Assembly: GCA_905214615.1 (NCBI GenBank)
Contig: CAJMMX010000013.1
Span: forward strand, 1-38,965
Length of the DNA: 38,965 bases
Source: an uncultured bacterium
GTDB taxonomy: Bacteria > Actinomycetota > Coriobacteriia > Coriobacteriales > Coriobacteriaceae
Reading direction: 5' to 3'
In this document: piece by piece, positions 7,750 through 15,319 of the stretch
How positions within the stretch are numbered: the stretch's first letter is position 1
Layout of the letters: each line of letters opens with the position of its first letter
The notes under the pieces: model-generated
What the model saw: only the letters and a program-made list of their open reading frames with translations
Told to the model about the DNA's origin: nothing
Database searches by the model: none
Made by a program: the position numbers and the translations under genes

Positions 7750-9852
7750 ATGAAAAAGAGAAACATCGTCCATTCTGCGTTAAGCCTGTCGCTGACCGCA
7801 GCATTGTGCCTTTCCATGGCTGCCTGCGGCGGAACACAGACGCCGGCAGACAGTGCTGCCGCTTCGCAGCCCGCTGCCCCGTCCGCTGCGGTACAGCCCT
7901 CTTCAGCGGAACAAGCCTCTGCGGCGCTGCCGGTAAAGGCTCTGAACCCCAAGCAGGTAGAGGAAAACCCTTACATGGCCAAGAGCGATGCAAACATTCA
8001 TCACGATGGCTACAACACCGACTCGACGGATGAGATCCTGCCGCTTGCCATCTATCCGGAGATCAACGTTTCCTATGAGACGACGAACGCGAACGCTTCG
8101 CCCGCCATCTACTTTGACAGCTACGGTCATGCCGTTGTGCCGCTGCTGGGCGGCATCGCCATCCGAGACCTGAACGCCGAAGAGACAAAGACGCTCGGCT
8201 ATTTCTCGCCAAAGAAGCATGACGGCGGCGGTTACGTTATCCAGAGCTCCTATACCTTCCTTGACGAATCCAACCGCATCGTCTGCCCCACGAGCAACAA
8301 CCATGTACTGATGCTCCGCGCAACGGATGAAAACGGCAATGTTCTGCCGGAATTTGAAAAGGTGCTGGACATTGATATCAAAGCTGCAGCCGAGGCCGCG
8401 CTTGGAAAAGAACTGACGCAGAATCTTCTGTCCGTGGTCTTTGACTATGACGGAAACCTCTGGTTTGCAACGGGAGGCTTCCGCATTTATCCGCAGCGCC
8501 AGCAGCAGGGCGTCATCGGCTATATTGCCCGCTCGGCCATTGATGCGATCCTGAACGGCGAGCAGACAGACCTTTCAAAGGCTGTTTTTGTCCACGAACT
8601 GACCCCCGGCGAGGGCGCTGAAAACGGCATCGCCGCCTCCAAGGACGGTGCGGTGGTCCTGACCAACCAGAACTGCTATCTTCTGCGCGCAGAAGAAGGC
8701 GTAGACGTTGTATGGTGCACGCCCTATGAGAGCGCGGGTGCAAAGGTGAGCGGCGAAGGCGATAAGACCACCGGCGGCGGTCTTGCGTGGGGCGGCGGTT
8801 GCTCGCCCACGCTGACACCGAACCTTGTGCTGTTCACGGATAATCAGGACACTGTAAATCTTCTTGCACTCGATATGAAGACCGGCGAGGTCGTGGCAAG
8901 CACCCCGGTGCTGGATGACCTGCCCGAGGGCTATCAGGTAGCCGTTGAGAACTCTGCCATCGTCTATGACGACGGCGAGGGCACCGTCAGCACCATCGTC
9001 TGCAACTGGTTCGGTGCGGGCAATGCAGGTCTGGCTGATCCCAACAACGACTCCTCCATCCAGAGCTACGCCAATATTTACGACCAGAACTGGCTCATGA
9101 AGGGCAACATCATGATCGCCCCCGGCATCGAGCGCGTGGACACCGTAAAGACCGCAAACGGCTACGAGATGAAGAGCGTCTGGTGCCGGAACGACCTGAG
9201 CGACACCTCCATCCTGAAACTCTCCACCGCAACGGGCTATATCTACGGCTATGTGCAGGATGTGACCACCGGGATGTGGCAGTACATCATTCTGGATTTT
9301 GAAACTGGCGAGACTGTTTTCACGATGGATGTTTCCAACAAGTACGGCTATAACAACATGGCCATTGGAATGTATGCCGGCAACAGCGGCAATGCGCTCT
9401 ACTGCCCGACAGGCTATCTGGAACTGCTTCGTTTGCAGGACCGGTTTGTTTATCTGCCCGAAATGCCCTACCGCAAGGTCGAGCTTGATCAGGCGGCAAG
9501 AAACGTCCTCTCGCAGGAACAGTTTGCGCAGGACGGCGGCGAAGGCACCGTTGCAAGCTGGCGCAACACTGTGACCGTCCGCAACGTACATCCCAACACC
9601 ACGGTAGCTTTCCGCATGAATAACCTGTCCGGCAGCACCTCCGGTCTGACCCTCTACGCCTATGGCGTGGACGGCAAGCTGGCAAAGGTCGATCCTGCAC
9701 TGTGGTCGATCACAGACGAGGACGGCAAGGCTGTAACGGAACTTACCGCCGGTACGCTCTACGAGCTGCGCGTGACCGTCGCCGATGGCGGCGCTCTTGA
9801 CCTGAGCGAGACGGAAAAGGAGATCGGACTTTCCGTTGTACTTGGAAAGTAA
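7750..9852 (+). CDS. Large secreted lipoprotein of unknown function
   Basis: A 700-residue protein. ATG 7750 has AAGGAG 8 nt upstream. The N-terminus is a lipoprotein signal (KKR, hydrophobic core, SMAAC) with Cys26 as the lipidation site. A low-complexity Ala/Ser/Pro/Gln linker (about 27-60) follows. The body has repeated strand-turn units such as DYDGNLWFATGG, ASKDGAVVLTNQNCYLL, LVLFTDNQDTVNLLALDMKTG and YIILDFETGETVFTMD. This suggests a beta-propeller (PQQ- or SMP-30-like) followed by a small all-beta C-terminal domain from about 590. It would sit on the outer face of the membrane. No enzyme family is recognised. Its promoter carries the candidate LytTR site. Confidence 0.8.
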   Translation: MKKRNIVHSALSLSLTAALCLSMAACGGTQTPADSAAASQPAAPSAAVQPSSAEQASAALPVKALNPKQVEENPYMAKSDANIHHDGYNTDSTDEILPLAIYPEINVSYETTNANASPAIYFDSYGHAVVPLLGGIAIRDLNAEETKTLGYFSPKKHDGGGYVIQSSYTFLDESNRIVCPTSNNHVLMLRATDENGNVLPEFEKVLDIDIKAAAEAALGKELTQNLLSVVFDYDGNLWFATGGFRIYPQRQQQGVIGYIARSAIDAILNGEQTDLSKAVFVHELTPGEGAENGIAASKDGAVVLTNQNCYLLRAEEGVDVVWCTPYESAGAKVSGEGDKTTGGGLAWGGGCSPTLTPNLVLFTDNQDTVNLLALDMKTGEVVASTPVLDDLPEGYQVAVENSAIVYDDGEGTVSTIVCNWFGAGNAGLADPNNDSSIQSYANIYDQNWLMKGNIMIAPGIERVDTVKTANGYEMKSVWCRNDLSDTSILKLSTATGYIYGYVQDVTTGMWQYIILDFETGETVFTMDVSNKYGYNNMAIGMYAGNSGNALYCPTGYLELLRLQDRFVYLPEMPYRKVELDQAARNVLSQEQFAQDGGEGTVASWRNTVTVRNVHPNTTVAFRMNNLSGSTSGLTLYAYGVDGKLAKVDPALWSITDEDGKAVTELTAGTLYELRVTVADGGALDLSETEKEIGLSVVLGK

Positions 9853-9885
9853 ATCCGTTCCGGACTGTTGCAACGACGATTGGGT
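9853..9885. other. Seam between two unlike genomic segments
   Basis: Up to the lipoprotein stop at 9852 the sequence behaves like a Clostridia-type genome. From about 9885 an A+T-richer accessory gene begins in mid-protein and leads into a Coriobacteriia-type genome. The SIR2-type frame is open across the lipoprotein stop only by chance. Recognisable SIR2 coding resumes near GATTGGGTTGGTTTG (9879-9893). Confidence 0.6.
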
Positions 9886-11356
9886 TGGTTTGTTAAGGCA
9901 CCTCTGTTCCCGTCTTTCCGATGATCCCTTTCGGCTTGACTCGTACCTGGCACGTTGTCCAGATGAGTCTGACAATAGCGCATTGCCCTCTGCCGCGACG
10001 ATGCTTGATAAGGATATGCGCATAGCTGTTCTTGAGGACCCTCGCTTCGCTTCTTTTAGAAACGATCATGTAGAGGACATTCGTCAGCGTAAATCTATTT
10101 TAAAGATCATGGCGGCCGAGAGGTTATCCTCGTTCAAACCTGAATATATGACGCATGAGCTTGATATCTTGAGAGAGGTTGGCAGGCGGCGTATCTCTGG
10201 AGTTATAACAACCAACTATGACTGTCTCCTGGAGTCGCTATTTCCCGAGTTTAAAGTTTTTGTTGGCCAAGACGATCTCGTCTTTCACAGAACTTTTGAA
10301 ATGGGTGAAATCTATAAGATCCACGGTTCTATGGATAATCCTGAATCTATGGTTCTTGAGGAGGCAGATTACGCAAAACTCGCCGAAACACAGGATTACT
10401 TGGCTGCCAAGTTGTTAACTATTTTTATGGAATACCCAATTATTTTTATCGGTTATTCCCTTAACGACCCCGATATCCAAGCTATCCTCATGTCGATTTC
10501 GCGCTGCCTCGGTTCTAACAATCTTGCGTTGCTTAGAAAGCGCTTTATCTTCCTTACTAGGGGAGAAAACGCAACCTCAACTCATTCGTTTACCTTTCCA
10601 GGTATTGGCGAGATAAGCATGACCGAGATTAGGACGAACGATTTTGGTGCAGTGTATGAAGCAATTGGACAATCCAAATGCTCCTTCTCGCCCAGGATCA
10701 TTCGTGAGCTTCGCAGGAGCATCTACGCCTTGGCTGATGAGGGCGATCCGAATGACTCTCTGGTAGTTGAAGCGAGTTTTAGCGACCTCGAGAGACTTCC
10801 GGAGGGACAGCATCTTGTGCTGGGTATCGGTGTTGCGAATGCTTCTTTAGGGCACGGGCATATGGTCAAAGCCGAACTTCTATATCGTGATGTTGTGTTT
10901 GATGACGAACATGTTGCTCCTAAGCTTGCCGTCGAGGAATACCTTCCTTCGCTGCTTGCTTCTAACTCGGGTGGTTTGCCCATGTATAAGTATTTAAGCG
11001 CGTATTCAGGGGAAGTTCTTAATCCAAGGATGCTAAAGGAAATAGATGAGAAGAAGGATTTAGATGCTTTTCTAAACAACAGCCTACGAAAGGCAAAAGG
11101 TAGCTATCATCATTCGGGAATTAGACACTCGGTTCAGTCTGTTATAGCTAACGAAGGCTTTGAGGAAGCATTTAAAAAGCTTGTGCTACTTGAAGAAGAT
11201 GAGATCGATCTAAATAAGTTGCTTGAATATCTGAGGGCGCTCATCATGGACGATCGCAAGATAATCCACGGTAATAGCGAGCTGAAACGGCTTATTAGAA
11301 TGTATGATTTCCTTAAGTACAAGAAGGCCTTCGACATATCGGCTACTAGTGAGTAA
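9854..11356 (+). CDS. SIR2-family NAD-binding protein, N-terminally truncated
   Basis: The frame continues from inside the preceding gene (a TTG at 9836), but no proper start or ribosome site exists. Residue numbers here count from that TTG. Recognisable homology begins at DWVGLLRHLCSRL. SIR2_2-type motifs are present: TTNYD (125-129, catalytic Asn), KIHGS (161-165, catalytic His) and IFIGYSLNDPDI (203-214). The GAG(A/S)S nucleotide-binding loop expected just before DWVGLL is missing. A C-terminal part of about 280 residues without recognised domains follows. Relatives are NADases in anti-phage defence (ThsA- or DSR-like). Codon use (TTA, AGA, ATA) is more A+T-rich than the core genes downstream, as in acquired defence genes. 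As it stands the product is probably inactive. Confidence 0.75.
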   Translation, partial: SVPDCCNDDWVGLLRHLCSRLSDDPFRLDSYLARCPDESDNSALPSAATMLDKDMRIAVLEDPRFASFRNDHVEDIRQRKSILKIMAAERLSSFKPEYMTHELDILREVGRRRISGVITTNYDCLLESLFPEFKVFVGQDDLVFHRTFEMGEIYKIHGSMDNPESMVLEEADYAKLAETQDYLAAKLLTIFMEYPIIFIGYSLNDPDIQAILMSISRCLGSNNLALLRKRFIFLTRGENATSTHSFTFPGIGEISMTEIRTNDFGAVYEAIGQSKCSFSPRIIRELRRSIYALADEGDPNDSLVVEASFSDLERLPEGQHLVLGIGVANASLGHGHMVKAELLYRDVVFDDEHVAPKLAVEEYLPSLLASNSGGLPMYKYLSAYSGEVLNPRMLKEIDEKKDLDAFLNNSLRKAKGSYHHSGIRHSVQSVIANEGFEEAFKKLVLLEEDEIDLNKLLEYLRALIMDDRKIIHGNSELKRLIRMYDFLKYKKAFDISATSE

Positions 11357-11362
11357 TCCCAC

Positions 11363-11687
11363 CTAGCGTCTATGAAGAAGGCCATCTTTGTAAACTATGG
11401 CATCTGAGCGTATAGTGCGAACACCACGTGCAAATGCATACTTAATATAACGCTTTCTGCTTGAAATCACAATGGTGTCTGTTTCGACCCGCCAATCAAG
11501 GGAAGATAGTGTAGAGTATCTTCCTGCAATACAAAAGCTCTTTGGGAGCTTTAAGGGTGACGCTTTCAAATTGAGAGTGTTGCCCTTTTTTCATGTATGC
11601 AATGTGTGACGTACTAGCCAAGCACCATCCCGGCAATGGAATGATCGAGCATGGGCGGCTTCTACTGGTTGACGTGATCGTGGTCAA
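11363..11687 (-). pseudogene. Possible gene remnant, convergent with the SIR2-family gene
   Basis: Two overlapping minus-strand frames, 11363-11569 and 11496-11687, could be one reading frame broken by a frameshift near 11510-11530. The downstream frame ends in RYSTLSSLDWRVETDTIVIS and a basic tail. I do not recognise the family, and no ribosome site or promoter is evident. It may be chance coding. Confidence 0.25.
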
Positions 11688-11739
11688 ACAAGTGATATCG
11701 ATTAGAATTAAATCAATTGCGCTGGAAGCCTTCGGGCGA

Positions 11740-12220
11740 CACCTGAAGAGGGTTGATGCGTCGGTCCTCTTTTTTTGTTTGGATGTAAGATTCGGCCAGG
11801 CAAAACAAGGATCTCATTTGGGGAGAACAAATATCCGGCGGTTTTCCGCTTCGGGACGCGCGGTTTAAGGGTGCTTTTCGGAAGTGCGGGGAAAAAATCG
11901 GAAACCTCCGAGCATAAACCGAATTTCGGCAACAAAACCGCAGGTCGCGGAAGGCTAAAACAGGGGTCTGGTCTGTCGATCTCGGTTTTTCACCGCACTT
12001 CCGGAAACGCCCGACGGAAGCATGCGGCAAATTTTGGAACCCTCGAGCACATCGTCCTTTTCATGAAAAGAACCCGCAGGTAGAAGCGTTGCCACTATCC
12101 AGTGTGGTTGACGTGTCTAGAATATGCCGCACACTTCCGGATTTTGCATAAGCTCGACTGGTTTGTTTATCGATTGGGGCAGAGGAATCTTGTCTGGACC
12201 TCGTTATATGTATTTAAATG
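11740..12220. other. Gene-poor intergenic stretch with inverted repeats
   Basis: No credible gene is seen. A 91-codon plus-strand frame (11593-11868) and several short minus-strand frames have no ribosome sites and no recognisable protein character. The stretch includes an 18-nt inverted repeat at 11879-11896 and 11986-12003, a short CCGAATTTCGG palindrome near 11930, and a T-rich run after 11769. Confidence 0.5.
11879..12003. repeat. Inverted repeat, 18-nt arms about 90 nt apart
   Basis: CGGAAGTGCGGGGAAAAA (11879-11896) is the reverse complement of TTTTTCACCGCACTTCCG (11986-12003) except for one base. The enclosed G+C-rich segment has smaller pairings. It could be a small non-autonomous element or a structured transcript. 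No transposase is nearby. Confidence 0.55.
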
Positions 12221-12250
12221 GATGAACTTAACCTATAAGTTAAGTTCATC
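12221..12250. promoter_or_regulatory. Perfect palindrome, candidate operator of the XRE/SecB-like operon
   Basis: GATGAACTTAAC (12221-12232) pairs exactly with GTTAAGTTCATC (12239-12250) around the 6-nt centre CTATAA. It lies directly downstream of A+T-rich promoter-like sequence (TTGTCT near 12190, TATTTAAAT near 12211) and 8 nt before a ribosome site. This is the usual position for autoregulation by an antitoxin of the XRE type, such as the one encoded downstream. Confidence 0.55.
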
Positions 12251-12269
12251 TAGAAATGGGAGGTGCCCT

Positions 12270-12443
12270 TTGGCAGAAGGATATGATCTTGTCGAATATA
12301 GAGACCTCAAGGGTCGACCGTTTTGGGAATTGACGGCTTCTCCCGACAACTCTCAATTCCAGAAAATGTTGTCAGACCCTAAGCGGAAATTAACCGCTCG
12401 AACAATGATCGGCCAGAATAGCACGTCAACTTCTGGAATCTGA
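12270..12443 (+). CDS. Small ORF, possible remnant of a HigB/RelE-type toxin
   Basis: A 57-residue frame starting at TTG 12270 with GGGAGG 6 nt upstream, a strong ribosome site. Its N-terminal part, DLVEYRDLKGRPFWELTASP, resembles the opening of HigB/Gp49-type toxins (strand, EYxDxxGRxPxxEWL, then D). The remaining 35 residues do not, and the usual toxin length of about 100 is not reached. It may be a truncated or frameshifted toxin, or a different small protein. It sits 40 nt ahead of an XRE regulator, where a toxin gene would be. Confidence 0.4.
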   Translation: MAEGYDLVEYRDLKGRPFWELTASPDNSQFQKMLSDPKRKLTARTMIGQNSTSTSGI

Positions 12444-12483
12444 GCCTTGACTTTTATACTTGGCTTTCGAAACGGAGAACACA

Positions 12484-12873
12484 ATGAATAAAGTAGATTT
12501 ATCTGATTTTTACGCCGATACAGAAACCAGCGAAACACGCGCTTATGAACACGCGCTAGATATCGAGTTTATTGTTCATCGCGAGATGAAGCGTCTGGGT
12601 TTAAGCAAAAGCGATTTGGCAAAGCGTATGGGCGTGAGCCTTCAGTCGCTTTCGAAGCTGTTGAATTCTCAGCCCAATATGACGCTGAAGACGATCGCTA
12701 GGTTCGAGCTTGCTTTGGGTATCAATATCGTTCCTAAGGTTACCGTTAGCTATTCTAAAGAGCTACCGTTTCTTTCATCCAACAATTTCGTGCGAGAGCA
12801 ATGGTCTTTTAGGAACGAGCGTCCGTCCTCGCATGTGAATCTCGAGATGATTTCCGGAGGTTTGGCAGCATGA
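12484..12873 (+). CDS. XRE-family helix-turn-helix protein, antitoxin-like
   Basis: A 129-residue protein. ATG 12484 has GGAG about 7 nt upstream. Residues 25-80 form a classic HTH_3 domain: LGLSKSDLAKRMGVSLQSLS followed by KLLNSQPNMTLKTIARFELALGI. This is the architecture of HigA-type antitoxins. A C-terminal tail of about 45 residues with hydrophobic and aromatic patches (ELPFLSSNNFVREQWSF) follows. In toxin-antitoxin-chaperone systems such a tail binds the SecB-like chaperone; here that role is inference. The gene overlaps the SecB-like gene by 4 nt (ATGA), so they are translationally coupled. It probably binds the palindrome at 12221-12250. Confidence 0.8.
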   Translation: MNKVDLSDFYADTETSETRAYEHALDIEFIVHREMKRLGLSKSDLAKRMGVSLQSLSKLLNSQPNMTLKTIARFELALGINIVPKVTVSYSKELPFLSSNNFVREQWSFRNERPSSHVNLEMISGGLAA

Positions 12874-13322
12874 GTGGGGATTTTATTGCTCCGATTCAAG
12901 TCGTTCATTTGTTCGTCGTTGACTCCGATTTCCATATCGAGGATTCGCCCTCGGATAACATGGAATTAAAAGTTGACGTTAGCTACCAAGATGTCCATCT
13001 TTCGAAAAAAGGTAATGATGCACGCGCAAGTCTAAAGATGTGCGTAATTGGCAGCCTCCTTGACAGAGACGAAGGTGCACAGGAGAAGATGCACGCTGGC
13101 GTTACAGTATCCATCTCGGTTTCAGCGCAAATGCCAATGAACTCTCCCGATGACGAGGCGCGTCACTACCTTCTTTCAAATGCTATTTCGATGGCATATG
13201 CCCATGCAAAGAGCTATTTGATGGTTGTTACTGGACTTTCACCCATGGGAGCGCTTACATTGCCTGCCATTCTCCCTGCAGAGCTGTCAGCAGATTGCGA
13301 TGTGCCTTTTCAGAGCGAATAG
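12870..13322 (+). CDS. SecB-like chaperone family protein
   Basis: A 150-residue protein, about SecB length. ATG 12870 has CGGAGG 9 nt upstream. It has an antiparallel-strand pattern in the middle (GVTVSISVSAQMP), then the SecB-type helix EARHYLLSNAISMAYAHAKS and YLMVVTGLSPMGALTLPAILP, which parallels the LFPYxRSxxSxLTxxxGxxPxxLP region of SecB. Monoderm actinobacteria normally lack an export SecB. Where one occurs (Rv1957 of M. tuberculosis), it is the chaperone of a toxin-antitoxin system. The coupling to an XRE gene supports that reading. No hydrolase or toxin motif is seen. The next gene is an unrelated pseudogene. Confidence 0.65.
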   Translation: MSGDFIAPIQVVHLFVVDSDFHIEDSPSDNMELKVDVSYQDVHLSKKGNDARASLKMCVIGSLLDRDEGAQEKMHAGVTVSISVSAQMPMNSPDDEARHYLLSNAISMAYAHAKSYLMVVTGLSPMGALTLPAILPAELSADCDVPFQSE

Positions 13323-13477
13323 CATTTCCTCGATGAATCTAAGTCGAATGAGTTGCCGCTCTCACATCCTCTAAAAAGTTCTTAAAACAGCCTTAAAGGC
13401 GCCTTGGCTCGCTTTTACAGCGTACAATACGCATGTTTGACTATGGCAAAAGTAGATTTTTGGGGAGGGGGAACGCC

Positions 13478-14214
13478 GTGGAAGTGCTGGTTGTTGGCAA
13501 CACCGCATATGTTGACGATGACTTTTGCTCCAAGGCGTTCCCCGGCGACCATGTGTAGGTCGTAGCCGCGCAGGACGCGCGCCGCGATGAGTCGTCGCCC
13601 CATGCTTCGTGGAAAGAGCTCCTCCAGCACCTGGACCAGGCCTACGAGTTTGAGCGCGTGGTCTACCTTTCTACCTACCTCACCCCGCATACCGTGACTT
13701 TTGGCGACATTGGGCTGCTGCGCTCGGTGTTTCGTGCCTGTATGGGACGCAATGTGCAGCTGCTGTTTATTGCGGGGCCCGCGGGTGCAGAGGGCACCAC
13801 TGGCGGATGTGACGACGACGCCACGGCCGCCAGTGGGGCCCAGACGGGCAAGGGCATTATCGCCCGCGCTGCCAACGACCTGTGCCGTTACTATGCATCG
13901 CGCGACGGCATCCAAGCCAAAGTCCTGCGCGTGCCGTATCTGTATACCGCATCGCCGGCATTAACCGACCCATTTTTGATGCCGTTGTTCGAGGCATGCT
14001 CGGGCGGGTCGGTCGCGCTTCAGGGTGCGGCAGATGCGCCGTTTCCCCTGCTGTGTGCCGAGGAACTCGCGGTGTTGGTGCATCGTATCTTTGACAGCTG
14101 GGATGCCAACTTTGAGATGCTCGACGTTGCAGACGCTTTTGGCCACCCGAGGCCTATGGCGTGACCGTTGACGCTCCGGGTGCGAGCGTGACCTATCACA
14201 CGCTCAGCATCTAG
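13478..14214 (+). pseudogene. Epimerase/dehydratase-like gene with nonsense codon and frameshift
   Basis: A GTG start at 13478 follows a strong purine-rich site (GGGGAGGGGG). The protein opens EVLVVGNTAYVDDDFCSKAF, but codon 27 is TAG (13556-13558). The same frame then continues with good coding character (RVVYLSTYLTPHTVTFGD, LLFIAGPAG, ARAANDLCRYYA, VLRVPYLY, ELAVLVHRIF), which resembles a short-chain NAD-dependent epimerase-type fold. Near 14145 the frame breaks. It resumes in another frame as EAYGVTVDAPGASVTYHTLS and ends at TAG 14212-14214. No YxxxK catalytic motif is obvious. It is probably a decayed gene; two separate lesions make a sequencing error less likely. Confidence 0.6.
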
Positions 14215-14252
14215 GCGTTTCGTCGCCTATCGGCGCTATACTGCAGCCGTTG

Positions 14253-14289
14253 CCCACGATGCGGGGAACACCCGCATCGTGGGTTTTTT
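14253..14289 (+). terminator. Strong intrinsic terminator
   Basis: A perfect 13-bp stem, CCCACGATGCGGG (14253-14265) with CCCGCATCGTGGG (14271-14283), has a 5-nt loop and is followed by TTTTTT. It ends the pseudogene unit and lies about 20 nt before the start of the next gene. Confidence 0.9.
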
Positions 14290-14311
14290 GCTTATGAAGG
14301 GACGGTGCCGC

Positions 14312-15304
14312 GTGGACGTACAGCAGCTAGAAGAGGCCTGGGCTGCAAGGGCCGGCGCGCGTGAGGCGCGTCTTGCTGCAGCGCCGCATGTGCCGGCGGC
14401 GCTGTCTCTGTTGGGGATTGTACGTCCCGGCGATCGCCTGGTTGCGTTTGCCGATGACTTTGCCGATGCGTTTGCGCGCGGCTTTGAGTGCTGCGACGTG
14501 GCTATGGTGGAGGAGCCGTCGGTTGCGGCGTTTACTGCTGCGTCCGAGGGCTTTGATGCTTCGTTTGAGGTCGAGGGGCTGCACCTGTGGTGGTTCGTCA
14601 ACTCTATTGGCGGGTTTGGATTGCGCGTGCCCGATCTGCGTACGCTGGGTCGGGCGGCGCGTGAGGCCCATGCGCTGCTGGTTGTGGACAACACCGTGGC
14701 ATGCGTCTTTGGCTGCGATCCGTTGCGGCTGGGCGCTGCGCTGTCGCTCGAGGCGCTCGATCGCGTATGCGCCGGTAAGGCTCCGCGCAAGCTGGTTGCC
14801 GCTTCGGTGGCGCGCTCGCAGCTCAAGCGCCATCGCGTGGATGCCGCGGCTGAATGCGTGCACGCGTTGTTTGCGGGCTGCGGTGCGTCGGCGCTCGACC
14901 TTTCTACCGAGGAGGCCGACGTGCTGGAGTGTGGGCTGGACTCGCTCGATGCCCGCATGCAGGCACATTTCGACCGCGCACGTGCGCTGGCCGAGTACTT
15001 GGCTGTCAATGAGATGGTGCACGCCGTGCGCTATCCCGGACTGAGCTCGCATCCCGACCATGCGGTTGCAACTGGAATCCTCGAGCACGGCTTTGGTCCG
15101 GCAGTTGAGTTTGACCTTATCGAGCGCAGTGCGGGCGATTTGTTCGATGCTTTGCCGGGGGAGTTTCGTACATCGCCGGCCGGCGGCGCAACGACGCGCC
15201 TTTCGGCTCCACGCGGCAAGCAGGGGTGCACCATCCGCCTCTTCGTCGGCACCGACAACCCCCTGATCGTGGCCGCCACCCTAGACAACGCCCTCCGCAA
15301 GTAG
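14312..15304 (+). CDS. Divergent Cys/Met-metabolism PLP-dependent enzyme-like protein
   Basis: A 330-residue protein. GTG 14312 is preferred, with GGGACGG at good spacing; an ATG at 14294 would sit almost on the terminator. It resembles cystathionine gamma-synthase/beta-lyase (fold type I). It has an LLVVDNTVA segment matching VDNTFAT (the Asp that binds the PLP ring nitrogen), then DPLRLGA matching PLxLGAD. In the C-terminal half, DARMQAHFDRARALAEYL, VRYPGLSSHPDH and GCTIRLFVGTDNP match the family. The usual SxTKxxxGHxD lysine segment is not recognisable; DRVCAGKAPRKL stands in its place. It is about 50 residues shorter than usual, so activity is uncertain. Confidence 0.65.
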   Translation: MDVQQLEEAWAARAGAREARLAAAPHVPAALSLLGIVRPGDRLVAFADDFADAFARGFECCDVAMVEEPSVAAFTAASEGFDASFEVEGLHLWWFVNSIGGFGLRVPDLRTLGRAAREAHALLVVDNTVACVFGCDPLRLGAALSLEALDRVCAGKAPRKLVAASVARSQLKRHRVDAAAECVHALFAGCGASALDLSTEEADVLECGLDSLDARMQAHFDRARALAEYLAVNEMVHAVRYPGLSSHPDHAVATGILEHGFGPAVEFDLIERSAGDLFDALPGEFRTSPAGGATTRLSAPRGKQGCTIRLFVGTDNPLIVAATLDNALRK

Positions 15305-15319
15305 CTAATCGGGGTCTGT

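Noticed and set aside
11593..11868. 91-codon plus-strand frame in the gene-poor stretch
   Set aside because: It has no ribosome site, its product is of mixed, non-protein-like composition, and it runs through a T-rich tract.
12102..12443. 113-codon frame covering the palindrome and the small ORF
   Set aside because: The upstream part runs through promoter-like sequence and the palindrome and has no ribosome site. The TTG at 12270 with GGGAGG fits better.
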